Shown piece by piece: positions 31,791 through 43,657 of a stretch of DNA of 64,000 bases. Both the position numbers and the translations under genes were made by a program. The notes beneath the pieces were generated by a model. It worked only from the letters and a program-made list of their open reading frames with translations, did not search any database and was not told the DNA's origin. How positions within the stretch are numbered: the first letter of the stretch is position 1; each line of letters begins with the position of its first letter. Source of the DNA: Coix lacryma-jobi var. lacryma-jobi (Eukaryota; Streptophyta; Magnoliopsida; Poales; Poaceae); the NCBI GenBank assembly GCA_009763385.1, contig CM019822.1:9456127-9520126 (forward strand), in the 5' to 3' direction.

Positions 31791-34700
31791 AAACAGATAA
31801 CGAGTTAGTAGCCAACAACTATTATCAGATAGTGAATTCAAACAGGGCCCAAATGTTTGGAGAAATTTAGGACTTCGGTAAAGGTAAGAAGAGCCATATT
31901 AGGAAGGCTTCGGTATAGTTTTGGGACCAGAGGTAGACTCGCAATCAGAAAATTGTGGCCGATATATCAGACCCTCGCAAAAAGGCAGTAGTATTATTTC
32001 AAATTTTTGAAAGCTAGGAATAGCCAAAAATAAAACCTCCACGTTGTGCAGTCGTATTTGTAAAAAGAAAAAAAAACAAAACATGCATGCATCTTTCTCT
32101 ATCGGGAGTGAGAAAAATTGTCAGCCGTTGACCACGGATACGTGTGCGACCTAACTACTGACGCAAGCGTACGTTGACACGGATAATATCGATGGACAAG
32201 ACAGCGCCTCCAAAGGTGGATGAGAAAAGAATGTTGTATGCTCCAATCTCTTGCGCAGTGTAGCCTTGGATTCTCCTCATTTAACTGTTTTGTTTATTTA
32301 TTTACGGATGGTATTTCGTCGTTTTGTCCTTGTAGTCCAAATGGATCCAATGCCCTTTACCACGTACGTACGTTACAAGACAGGCATCTCACAGGATACA
32401 AATATAATAGCTGATCGACGCAGACAGATTGGGATATGGGATCCTTTGAAATAAGCGATTATATTGGGGAATAATCTGCACTCTCAACTTTCATGTGCTG
32501 TATATACGTTGCTTCAAATTAAAGTTGAACCAAGGAGAAAATAAGGAGCGAAAAAAGGGAGATCCCATCACATGCGTGCCTTCGATCTGACCAATCGAAG
32601 TTTTGTGCGATTCTCTGATGTCACATGCGGCTCACTAATTGCGACAAAAAGGTTCGATCCAAATGGCACTTAAATTAGCCAACTCACGCCATCCCATGAT
32701 TGATCGATGAGCTTCTCCTTCCGCAGAGGCAGGGGAGAAAAAAAATACAGTTGATGAACTTCTCGGTAATGGAGGGGTCCAGATTAGTACTGCCGATTTT
32801 ACCTTTGGTAATAATAATTGGACAAAAGTAATACCAAGACACCAAGCCATGAAATATGAATAATACTCCGTAGACTGTAGTTGCCTGCTGCAATACTGAA
32901 TATGTTAATCCGTACTACAGTAATACTGTACTCCAGAGATCAGCTCCCAGCAGGGGACATGGGCAATGGTGCTGTCCATTTCCAGATGACAGAAGCACGC
33001 TGGACCAAGAACCGGATCCTGCTTCCTGCATGCATTCAGGAATCTCAGAAGTACTAGCAAGCATGCACTGCTATAAAACCATTGACTATGCCTGCAGAGC
33101 AAGAAGCTGTGTGTTGGTTAGAAGGATGAAAACAAAAAACTGCTAGTGTATCTCTGCTGTACTAGTAATGAACTAAAGAGATTTGTTCGTTTGGCAGTAG
33201 TACTTCGGTTTTAATCTCTATAGCCGACACAATTACGCTGGTGGCAGAGGAAACAGCAGTAGAGAGGGGGGCACAATCAGGTCAGAGCTGCGCAGGGCAG
33301 CAGAGATGTTACAGAGCAAACATCGATGAAAACCCAGGCCAGGCCTGGGCACTTGGGCAGCACCTTTGTTGGCAGCACAAGAACCTTCTGTTTTGGCACT
33401 TGGCATCATCATCATCATCCATCCCTCTCTCTCTCTCCTTCCGACGCAGACGGACGGGGTCGGTCCCCAATCCCCATGCACCACCGTCATGTGACTGAGC
33501 AGTCGCCCGCAGAGCCATGCAATGCAATGGGACGTGGGGTGGGTGCCGGGTGCGAACGCGTGCAACGGACGCGCGTGTCGTGGTCAGGCTCAGGCTCTGA
33601 GGCAAGGAGCCAAGGACAGTGACAGTGGAGTGGCGCATGCACAGTGAGATCGGCGTGGGCGGGTGAAAGCGGAGCGCAGCATGGACGACGGACGACGGGT
33701 GCTGGCAGTTGCTCGGCCGGTTTGTTCTTTCCGGGCCTATCCTCTCCCTCCCCGTGCCGGATCGCTTCTCTCGCTTGTACGTACGTAGGAGTACGTGCCA
33801 CGCCATCCTATGATCGACAAACGCTGCTGGCCGTTTTCTGAAGGAATCCGGGGCTCTGTTTGCTTGATTGGCTACCAGTATGTAGCAGCGCAGCGCAGGC
33901 AGAGGCAGCGCGCTACTGGGGATGTGGTGGACTGGTACGGTGGTAGTAGTAGTAGAATTCATCTGCTCGCTGTCCACGCTGTTTCGCCGCAAACCTGCTT
34001 GGACTGGCGCACCAGTGTGTGCTAGCTTGAGCTTGTAGATTTGCTTTCTTCAACTTCAATGGTGGTGGCCTCTCAAATCATCTTATCTTATCCTCTAAGG
34101 GTGGCTCGTGCAGCATTCCAGACGTAGTCTTCTCTCTTGCATCGGTTGTGGTTCGTGGGGTGTGTCCCTCCGTTCCTTTCGGAGCTCATCAATTTAGTCT
34201 GGCCTCATCTTAACCTTCCGTGGTATCCTCTCTGACGGTTCTGCCTTTTTAGTCGGGGGACCTGGGAGGGGATAGTATACTGCTACTAGAAAAAGATATG
34301 GTGGGGAGACTCTGCCGCTTGGAGCGACGTCGGCAGCGGGGTAGTGGACCAAGGCGAGGCGAGGAGACGGCGGTCAGTGTCAGGGCAACGCGCGGACGGA
34401 CGGCGGGACACTTGTTGCATGGAGTAGGCGCATAGCCGATCGAATCTAGCAAGCACCGGCGCGTGCTGCGGCCCAGCGCGACCGCGGCCGTGGGAATCAA
34501 CGGCATCCTTTCCAAGGGGTACTTGCCGCGCCGCTGTTGCGTTGCTTTCCCTCTGCATTCTGCTGGTGCTGCCGACGGATCGACATCGACCCATCCATCT
34601 GCCGGTGGTCTCGCGGCTGTCAGTCTCAGTGCTAGGCCTGCTCCCTCCCAGTTCCAGTCCCATCTGGCCTGGCCATGGCCAACAGGCAACAACAGCTTCG

Positions 34701-36373
34701 ATCAAGATTCCGTTAGTCTGTCCTCGTTTTCCCCCTTTCCAGATCTGACTTACCGCCGGCGTCCATAACTCGGAACGATCCAAATTACTGACATCGATCG
34801 ATCTCAACAGGCTCCAGCAGATCTAACTGCGCGGAGTACAGAAGTCTCGCAGCGCATGAGAAGAACACAGGACGAACTGCTGCCGTGCAGTGGAGGCGAC
34901 AGCCCAGGTCCATGCACGCGTGCGCCCCCCTGTTACGACTACCCTGCTACTACTAGCGGCTAGGGCACGTGGTAATAATGCTAGTGCGGTTAGTTGTTAG
35001 TTACCGGGACCAGTCACTCCTCAGCACTGTAGGAGGAGATCGTATGCGTATCTCCGTACTGCCGTCATCGATCCTACTGCACCGCCGCCATGAATTTGCG
35101 CGTGGGACGGAACGGAAGGCGTGATCCGGCGATCCCGTTGCCGTCGCGCGCGCACGGGCCACGGCCGGGCCTCCCTCGTGATCTGTTTACGGCGACTATT
35201 TATGTGAGCCGGCGTGACCGTGGTTCATCACACGGACGCGGGGACGACGGACGGAGGCAGAGCATCCACGCAACGCAAGGCTGCAGCAATCCGCGATGCC
35301 ACTCCGGCATTCATGGCCGTCATGCGCACAGCGCACGGGCGCTTGTTGGCCGGTGGCGGCGTGGCCGGGCCGCGTTGGGTTCCAAGCGTAAATGGCCTCA
35401 CGAGCCGTCGAATCGCCGGACCGGGCCGTGCGCACCGGTAATCGCCTTTGAGGCTTTGACTGCCGAGCATCTTCTTTTCCCAGGCTGAATTTGCGTCATC
35501 ATTACAGTACGATGCTAACTTTTGTTACTCCCGCTTTTACCGACCATGCATCACGTTCCTCGTTTTTCTTCTCCCTTTTAATTTTCGGCACTTGCCGTAG
35601 TATTAGGCGAAAAAAGGTTTGGCAATTTTCTGCGGATGACTTTTCTATTAGTTGCGCTTGCGTCGATATATGTACTAGTATCAGTCTAGAAAGACATGTA
35701 ATTATAACATATTGTCACATTGTCTCGTTTTAGTATCTTAAATCCAAACAATTATGGATAAAAAATATTAATATTTATAATATCAAATAAACACTGTTAC
35801 ATTATTTACGAAATATATTTTTATAATAAATTCATTTAGATTAATTAATACTAATTTATTTATTAAAAACGTGGTTAAACGTTTTAGACACAGAACTTGT
35901 AGGATAGAGAGAGTACACACATGCATGATGGATGGACGGCGAGATGGCTGCTAAGACCAGTAGCTAAAGCTTTTGTGATGATGATGAGAGAGAGACGGCT
36001 AAAAAGGAGGAAAAGGTGCTCAAGGAGAGTTTGATTAGTGCGGGGACGATAGGATCGTGCAAAAGTGCCATAGCATGATTTCCTCCATGATAGGGGTGGA
36101 TGAGTAGAAACGAAATATTCCCTCCTTTCGTGCTCCGTTGATAGGAAAAAAAGCTACACGTGTCCAAAGTAAAAGATGAGTGACCGGATAAAAAACAACA
36201 CCTTTTCACAATTAGTGTAACAGAAGACGATATGAATAATAATTGTCATTTTCTACTAGAACTCCCCTGTGCAAATTGTACGGTAACAACACACTCTTTA
36301 TGCGCAGTGTGCAAACAAAGAGAGTTCGTACAGCGGTAGGGTACGAGGTAGACTTTGAAGCAATACGGATAAA
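31791..36373. other. Intergenic DNA, no gene recognised
   Basis: GC-rich islands at about 33,430-33,780, 34,290-34,700 and 35,090-35,470 open long overlapping frames on several strands, none of which resembles a family I know. 35,720-35,900 is strongly AT-rich. A TATA-like CTATAAAA lies near 33,071 without an identifiable gene after it. No tRNA, snoRNA or recognisable microRNA hairpin was seen by eye. Confidence 0.45.
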
Positions 36374-36400
36374 CACTACTACTAGAGAACAGGCCTTTGG
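36374..36400. repeat. CACTA left terminal repeat
   Basis: CACTACTACTAGAGAACAGG then CCTTTGG corresponds to the reverse complement of the right end, with a duplicated ACT at the outer side. Confidence 0.7.
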
Positions 36401-36483
36401 ACGATTTGCAAAATCAGCTTTAGTCACGAAAAATTTGCGCCCGGGACTAGAAAGGTCCCAGCCAACGGCTCATTTGTCAGAGG

Positions 36484-36725
36484 GACCTTTAGTCCCGGTT
36501 GGTGTTACCAACCGGGGCTAAAGACCGGCCTTTAGCCCCGGTTGGTAACACCAACCGGGACTAAAGGTTTTGCCCCGGTTGGTGTATCCAACCGGGGCTA
36601 AATGTAGGCATCTTTAGCCCCGGTTGGTAACACCAACCGGGACTAAAAGGTTTTGTCCCGGTTGGTGTATCCAGCCGGGGCTAAATGTCATTTAGCCCCG
36701 GCTGGGAATAAGGACCGGGGCTAAA
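36484..36725. repeat. CACTA subterminal inverted-repeat array 1
   Basis: About eight arms alternate in orientation. The forward arm is TTTAGTCCCGGTTGGTG or TTTAGCCCCGGTTGGT, and the inverted arm is ACCAACCGGGGCTAAA. Adjacent pairs form hairpins with loops of only a few bases (TTAC, TATC). A TATATT box follows at 36,735. Confidence 0.9.
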
Positions 36726-36982
36726 TGTCCTCCCTATATTTGAACTGTTCTTCCACCTCCAGCCGTGCCCGAGCTCTTCATTTTTTTTATTCAGTCACTT
36801 GCTTGCTTGTTTGCTGTCTTCTCCGGTGATTTTTGTTTGTTAACACATCTCCGGCGATTGATTTATTTCATCACATCTACACCGCCATCGACTTCTTGAA
36901 AGGTTACTAGCTTAAGTTTTTTATTTTGTAGATATTTTGAGTTCATTGACTTGATAGTTCAAATTATTACTCTAAAAACAAA

Positions 36983-37484
36983 ATATGACCGTTTAATTAG
37001 TTTATTTTAATCTTTTAGAGAAATAGAGATCATTTAAATCATTTGTTGACAAAAAATAGAAATATATAATACTTTAGTTTACAAAATGTGACCGGTTTAA
37101 TTAGTTTTTTTGAGAAATAGAGATGAGTTAAATCATTTGTTTACAAAAATTAGAAATATATAATACTTTAGTTTACAAAATGTGACCGGTTTAATTAGTT
37201 TATTTTATTTTGGAGAAATAGAGATCAGTTAATTATTTGTTTACAGAAATTAGAAATATATAATACTTTAGTTTACAAATGTGACGGTTTAATTAGTTTA
37301 TTTTATTATTTTGGAGAAATAGAGATCAGTTAAATTATTTGTTTACAGAAATTAAAATATATAATACTTTAGTTTACAAAATGGACCGGTTTAATTAGTT
37401 TATTTTATTATTTGGAGAAATAGAGATCAGTTAAATTATTTGTTTACAGAAATTAGAAATATATAATACTTTAGTTTACAAAAT
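36983..37484. repeat. Five tandem copies of a ~100-bp AT-rich unit
   Basis: Each unit contains TGACCGGTTTAATTAGTTT, then GGAGAAATAGAGATCAGTTAAAT, then TTTGTTTACA and AATATATAATACTTTAG. The copies differ by small indels. The array lies between the left inverted-repeat array and the first ORF of the CACTA element. Confidence 0.85.
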
Positions 37485-37492
37485 GCAGAACG

Positions 37493-37790
37493 ATGTCTGC
37501 TTGGTATGTTGTTTTCGTGGGTACCAAGCCAGGTATTTACACCAGCTGGGCTGAGTGCAGTCAGTATGTCCTCAAAGTTAAGGGAGCTGTGCATAAAAAG
37601 TACAAGTTTTGAGGAAGCTTCTGCAGCTCTAGAGGCTTTCAACTCAAGAATCAACTCAATTCCTACTGCACCTACCCCTACCTTACCTTCCTATCAGGTT
37701 GGAGTGGCAGGCAGTCCATCTTGTTGGACTGTGATGCGGGAAAAATGTGCAGGTGTTGTTAGTTGCTTTGGTTGTGGCCAAGTGGATTAG
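37493..37790 (+). pseudogene. RNase H1 N-terminal (viroplasmin-like) domain ORF in the CACTA element
   Basis: The start gives WYVVFVGTKPGIYTSW, the signature of the small domain at the N-terminus of eukaryotic RNase H1. That domain binds RNA-DNA hybrids and is also known as the caulimovirus viroplasmin domain. The frame shifts by one base near 37,607, and the following frame continues the domain's C-terminal half (SFEEASAALEAF). It ends with a Pro/Thr-rich tail and a stop at 37,790. No RNase H catalytic domain follows. It could be a captured host fragment or an accessory ORF of this CACTA family. Confidence 0.7.
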
Positions 37791-37953
37791 GCTGCACTGT
37801 TATCTTGATGTAATAATTAATTAGACAAGTTCAACTGCTACTATTTTTATGCCACCAGTGATTCTTACTAAATTTCATGCCAGTCATTTTATAATTTCAT
37901 TTGTTTATAAGAATGAGAGATATAATTATGTGATATGTCATATAATGCAGACG

Positions 37954-40900
37954 ATGACACGTCACTGGATGTACAATGCCGATCGTCGCTCAAAAGAGTT
38001 CATTGATGGCGTGCATTTTTTTTAAGAGTGGCCGAGGCAAACAAGCGGAATGGTTTTATGTGCTGCCCATGTGCCCTTTGTAATAATTCGAAGGAATATT
38101 CTAGCTCAAGGAGTCTTCACTCACACTTGTTCAAGTCGGGTTTCATGCCAAACTATAGTTGTTGGACGAAGCATGGAGAAACTGGGGTTATGATGGAAGA
38201 AGGTGAAGAAGAACAATTGGACCCTGACGATGACATTATTGCTCAATACGGTGACTTTGGTGATACTGCAATGGGGGAAGGTGAAGAAGAGGCAAGTGCA
38301 GAAGACACACTCGCTGAAGATGATGCTCTTGGTGATGTCATTCGTGATGCACAAGGAGATTGCGAAAGTGAAAAGGAGAAGGCTAAGTTTGACTGTATGC
38401 TAGAGGATCACAGGAAATTACTATACCCGTCTGCTGCAGATGGACAAAAAAAGTTGGGTACAACACTTGAGTTGCTACAATGGAAGGCACAAAATGGTGT
38501 ATCTGACAAGGCATTTGGACATTATTGAAAATTATAAAACAAAAGATGCTTCCGAAACCTAACGAACTGCCCGCCACTACGTACGAAGCAAAACAAGTCG
38601 TCTGTCCTTTGGGTTTAGAAATCCAGAAGATACATGCATGTCCTAATGACTGCATCCTGTATCGTGGCAAGGAATACGAGAATTTGGATGAATGCCCTGT
38701 ATGTAACGCGTCACGATATAAGATCAGGCGAGATGACCCTGGCGATGTTGAGGGTGAAGAACGTCCCCGGAAGAAAATTCCTGCCAAGGTTATGTGGTAC
38801 GCTCCTATAATACCACGCCTGAAACGTCTGTTCAGAAACAAGGACCATGCAAAGTTGGTGCGATGGCACAAAGAAGACCGTAAGGTAGACAACATGTTGA
38901 GACACCCTGCTGATGGGTCCCAATGGAGAGCAATAGACAGAGAATTCCCGGAATTTGCAAAAGACGCTAGAAACTTAAGGTTTGCTTTAAGTACGGACGG
39001 AATGAATCCTTTTGGGGAACAGAGCAGTAGTCATAGCACGTGGCCTGTTACTCTATGTATCTACAACCTTCCTCCATGGTTATGCATGAAGCGGAAGTTC
39101 ATTATGATGCCAGTGCTCATCCAAGGCCCGAGGCAACCTGGCAACGACATCGATGTCTATCTAAGGCCATTAGTTGAGGAACTGCTACTTTTATGGAGTA
39201 AATCAGGTGTACGCGTGTGGGATGATTACAAACAGGAACACTTTGACCTGCGAGCATTGTTGTTCGTAACCATCAATGATTGGCCTGCTCTAAGTAATCT
39301 TTCAGGACAGACAAACAAGGGATATAATGCATGCACACATTGTTTTGATGACATGGATAGTGTATATTTGAAAAAATGTAGAAAGGGTCTATTGGGCATC
39401 GTCGATTTCTTTCTGTGAATCACCAGGTTAGAAGGAAAGGCAGGCATTTTAAAGGTGAGGCAGACCACCGGAGCAAGCCTCGCAACAGAACTGGGGAAGA
39501 TGTACTTGAGATGGTCAAGGATGTGAAGGTAGTCTTTGGAAAGGGCACGGGCAGTGAACCTGTTCCAAAAGACGCTACGGGACACGCACCCATGTGGAAG
39601 AAGAAGTCAATATTTTGGGAGCTACCCTATTGGCATGTACTAGAGGTCCGCCACGCGATCGACGTGATGCACCTGACAAAGAATCTTTGTGTCAACCTTC
39701 TAGGATTCATGGGTGTGTATGGGAAGTCTAAGGATACACTTGAAGCACGACAAGAGTTGCAGCGCATGAAAGAACGAGACAACCTACATCCAGAGAAGAC
39801 AGATGATGGACGCCATTACTAAGACCTGCTAGCTACACTCTTAGCAATGAAGAGAAGGAAATCATGTTTGAATGCCTCAACAGCATCAAGGTCCCATCTG
39901 GATTCTCCTCCAATATCAGGGGAATAATAAATATGCAAGACAAGAAATTCCTAAACTTAAAGTCGCATGACTGCCACGTGCTTATGACGCAATTGCTACC
40001 GGTTGCTTTAAGAGGAATTCTACCTCCACATGTACGCCTGGCCACTGTGAAGCTATGTGCATTCCTTAATGCAATTTCTCAGAAGGCAATTAATCCACTA
40101 GAACTGGCTACTCTACAGAATGATGTGGTTCAATGCCTTGTGAGCTTTGAGTTGGTGTTTCCTCCATCCTTCTTTAATATCATGACACACCTCCTAGTTC
40201 ACCTGGTCAAGGAGATTCATATTCTCGGTCCTGTGTTCCTACACAACATGTTCCCCTTTGAGAGGTTCATGGGAGTACTGAAAAAATATGTTCACCAACG
40301 TGCTCGGCCAGAAGGAAGCATCGCCAAGGGCTACGGGACAGAGGAGGTCATTGAGTTCTGTGTTGACTTCATTCCTGACCTTGACCCGATTGGTGTTCCT
40401 GAATCGCGGCACGAGGGGAGGCTGTGTGGAAAGGGGACACTAGGGAAGAAAACATATATCGGTACGGGGAACGATTATTTCAATAAAGCGCACTACACAG
40501 TTCTTCAAAACTCAACCGTGGTGGATCCATATATCGATGTACACAAGGAGTTCCTACGATCCCAATTTCCAGAGAAGAATGATGTTTGGATAACACGTGA
40601 GCACATGAATACTTTTAGCACTTGGTTGCGAAAGGAATGTCTGGGTAATAACAATATTGATGAGCAACTATATTTGTTGGCTAGGCAACCGTCATGGCAC
40701 ATCCTCACGTACAAAGGGTATGAGATAAATGGAAACACATTTTACACCATTGCCCAAGATCAAAGGAGCACGAACCAAAACAGTGGTGTTCGCGTAGATG
40801 CCACAGACCCAAATGGGAAGAGGCAAACATATTATGGCCGTATAGAGGAGATTTGGGAACTAGAGTACGCACCTAATTTTAAAGTCCTTTGTTTCGATGC

Positions 40901-41203
40901 CAATGGGTCAAGACGACCGGAGGCGGAGTAACAGTTGACAAGGAGTATGGAGTGACAACAGTGGATCTCAACAATATTGGATACAAAGATGAACCATTCG
41001 TCCTTGCTGCTGATGTGAATCAGGTGTTCTACGTGAAAGACATGTCTACAAAGCCCAGGAGAGGGAAAAATGACGATAAATCAACCAAAGAGCCGAAACG
41101 CCACATAGTTCTTTCAGGAAGAAGAAACATCGTGGGAATTGAGGACAAGTCAGACATGTCAGAAGATTATGAAAGGGATGACCGGATACCACCTTCAGTG
41201 TGA
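37954..41203 (+). pseudogene. TNP2-type CACTA transposase (multiple frameshifts)
   Basis: It begins MTRHWMYNADRRSKEF at 37,954. It continues with the transposase-associated zinc region (CCPCALCNN, LHSHLFKSGF) and the TNP2 core: CPNDCILYRGKEYENLDECPVC, FALSTDGMNPFG, LLFVTINDWPALSNLSGQ and HAIDVMHLTKNLCVNLLG. It then carries the C-terminal domains with LLVHLVKEIHILGPVFLHNM, RFMGVLKKYVHQRARPEGS and, in another frame, FVLAADVNQVFYVKD. The reading frame changes near 38,020 (in a T run), 38,520, 39,385, 39,820 and 40,885, each explainable by one missing or extra base. The intact protein would bind the subterminal repeats and cut the element ends. Confidence 0.9.
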
Positions 41204-41849
41204 GCAAAGACCCAAGCATCCTGCTAAATGCTGAGGAGGCTCCATGGTTACGACATGATCATAACCAAGGGACATACGTCAAGAAGAAGATCACCAGTGT
41301 ACCCGCTTGATATATAGTGATGTTTTAACCAATATTATGTATTAGATTTTTGTGTAATTAATAATGATTATGGATAGTCATGGTTCATTGATGTCGGTTT
41401 TCAAACCACGGACAGCCTAAGAAAAAGTTTGAGACCAATACGACACAGAAACGTATATGAACTACACAAATTTATCTTTTTAAATTAAACTGCAATTTAA
41501 CAGTGAATTTCGCTATCGTGCATTTGGACAATGAAAGATAAACAACCCAAAATTTAACGTTCAGATAATGCAAAAATAATCTTCCTATCGAGAACCAGTT
41601 GTTTCAGATATTTAAATTTAACATTATTTTTGCATTAACAAAATATGAATTGTTATTTACATTTATATTCATTATTATAAGAAAAGAAAAGAATTTATGT
41701 TACAAATTTTTCTACTATACAATAAGGTAAAAGGAAATACAACTGTCATTTTTAAGTAATTTTATACCTAATATTTAATTTACTATGCAATTAACAAATA
41801 TTACAGCATATTAATATAGTCAAAACCTAATACAAAACCCAAAATATAA

Positions 41850-42147
41850 ACCTTTAGTCCCGGGCGGTAGAACCACCCGGGACTAAAGGAACCTTTAGTC
41901 CCGGGCGTAAGCCCGCCCGGGACTAAAGGTAGCTCATACAAAAACCAGAATAGAAAAAGCCCAAAACAGTGGCGGGAAAAAAAGCTTTAGTCCCGGGCGG
42001 TGGCACCACCCGGGACTAAAGGTTCCTTTAGTCCCGGGGCGTAAGCCCGCCCGGGACTAAAGGTCCAAGCCTTTAGTCCGGGCGGGCTTACGCCCCGGGA
42101 CTAAAGGTCTTTTAGTCCCGGGTGGTGCCACGCCCGGGACTAAAGGT
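41850..42147. repeat. CACTA internal inverted-repeat array 2
   Basis: About eight arms of CCTTTAGTCCCGGGCGGT and its inverse ACCACCCGGGACTAAAGG alternate. The arm resembles arrays 1 and 3 in its outer half (TTTAGTCCCGG) but differs in its inner half (GCGGTGGCACC rather than TTGGTATTACC). It sits in the middle of the element, directly upstream of a TATA-like box. Confidence 0.88.
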
Positions 42148-42155
42148 TCCCCTCG

Positions 42156-42163
42156 TATATAGG
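42156..42163 (+). promoter_or_regulatory. TATA-like box after internal array
   Basis: TATATAGG lies 9 bp after the last arm of array 2. The layout parallels array 1, which is also followed by a TATATT box about 10 bp on. Confidence 0.45.
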
Positions 42164-42440
42164 GCACAGTGCCCTCCTTCTTCCTCAGATCGACGTCAGA
42201 CCGCCCGCAGCGCCGCCGCTTCCCTCGTCGTCTCCGATCGAGTGCCGCGCCGCCGTTGTCCCGCCGCATCCCTCGCCGACGTCCGCCTCGCCGTCGTCCT
42301 CTCGCGTGGCCGCGCCGACGCCTCCTCTTCTCTCCCTCGCCGGCCCTCGCCGGCCTCAGCGGCCGCCTGCCTCGGCGGCCACGCAGTCTCTCGCGCCGCC
42401 GCGCCGTGAGGAGGCCGGGCGCGGTCGCGCCGCCGTGCTC

Positions 42441-42613
42441 AGTGCGTGCGTGTGTGTGTGCGTGTGTGCGTGTTGTGTGCAGTGCGTGTGTGTGCAGTGC
42501 GTGTGTGTGCACTGTGTGTGTGCGTGTTGTGTGCAGTGCGTGTGTGTGCACGGTGTGTGCACTGTGTGTGTGCACTGTGTGTGTGCACTGTGTGTGTGCG
42601 TGTGTGTGTGCAC
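42441..42613. repeat. GT-rich minisatellite
   Basis: GTGTGTGTGCACTGTGTGTGTGC-like units of about 18-26 bp repeat over 170 bases, with GTGC punctuating the GT runs. Confidence 0.85.
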
Positions 42614-43181
42614 AAAATGATATATATTGAAAATGAATGATTATAGAAAAATGATATAAATAATATATATTAATATTATAGAAAAATAAAAAAGATATAT
42701 ATAGAAAATGAATGATTATAGAAAATGAATATATATACATATATATTTAGAGAATATCAGAAAATGTTATTAATGCACCGCAGTGTATATATGTTTATAG
42801 AAAAATGAATATATATTTATATAAATATATAGTTATATAAATCATTTTTAGAAAATCATTTTTTAATCTAACAAAAAATATGTGACATGTAGATAAAAAG
42901 AGATTGGTCGCGTTGACCTCGCCGCCGTCCGCCGTCATCTTCACCGCAACGTCATCCTCGTCGTCGTGCTCACCTCCTCACCGCAACGTCATCCTCGTCG
43001 TCGTCCGTCGTCGTCCTCTCCTCAACGGTGTGTCCCTTGTGATGGAGAAGGAATAATCAATTAGATATGTTTATGTCGTGTATATGTTTTTACGAATGTG
43101 TATGGAATAATGACTTAGCATAATCAATAGATATATTTATGTCGTGTATATGTTTTTACGAATGTGTATGGAATAATCACC

Positions 43182-43566
43182 TAACCCAAAACCCGAACCC
43201 CGAACCCTAACCCCTAAACCCTAACCGCTAACCCCTAACCCCTAACCTTAACCTAACCGCTAAACCCTAACCCCTAACCCCGAACCTAACCGTAACCCTA
43301 AACCCTAACCGCTAACCCCTAAACCCTAACCCCGAAACCTAAACCTCCTAACCCCTAAACCTAACCGCTAACCCTAAACCCTAACCCTTAACCCTAAACC
43401 GCTAAACCCTAACCTCCGAACCCTAAACCCTAACCCCTAAACCCCGCTAACCCTAACCCCTAACCCCTAACCCTTAACCCTAACCGCTAACCCCTAAACT
43501 AACCCTAACCCTAACCCAACCCTAACCCCTAACCCCTAACCCTAAAACCCAAACCTAAACCCTTAA
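43182..43566. repeat. Interstitial telomere-like tract
   Basis: About 50 degenerate copies of the plant telomere repeat (CCCTAAA) and its variants CCCTAAC, CCCCTAAC and CCGCTAAC are all in one orientation. The tract lies inside the CACTA element, about 90 bp before the first coding exon of its second gene. Confidence 0.85.
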
Positions 43567-43657
43567 CAGGAAAATGGTCTTTATCCTCCATGGTCTGTAT
43601 GAATATACGTTATTTGCAAAAATATGGTGTTTATTATCCTCCATGTTATTCGCAGAA

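Larger units (their letters stand above)
41204..43657. promoter_or_regulatory. CACTA inter-gene region: hairpin array, TATA-like box, GT tract, telomere-like tract
   Basis: The stretch starts AT-rich. An inverted-repeat array occupies 41,850-42,147, a TATATAGG box lies at 42,156-42,163, and a GC-rich leader follows. 42,441-42,613 is GT-rich, then AT-rich DNA continues to about 42,890. A CGTCGTC-rich segment occupies 42,900-43,030 and a telomere-like tract 43,182-43,566. No coding exon was supported before the start at 43,658. It probably contains the promoter and leader introns of the second CACTA gene. Confidence 0.55.

Noticed and set aside
33065..33130. TATA-like box and possible non-coding RNA or microRNA precursor
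   Set aside because: No foldback matching a known microRNA was found by eye and no downstream exon.
33309..35488. Several frames of 100-230 codons in intergenic DNA
   Set aside because: Overlapping frames on both strands, low complexity and no recognisable family. Likely composition artefacts.
41850..42147. End of a second, nested CACTA element
   Set aside because: No CACTA terminus or 3-bp duplication was found beside this internal array, so nesting is not supported and it is kept as an internal array.
42057..42740. Frame rich in His-Thr and Val-Cys repeats
   Set aside because: It is a translation of the GT minisatellite and GC-rich leader, not a protein.
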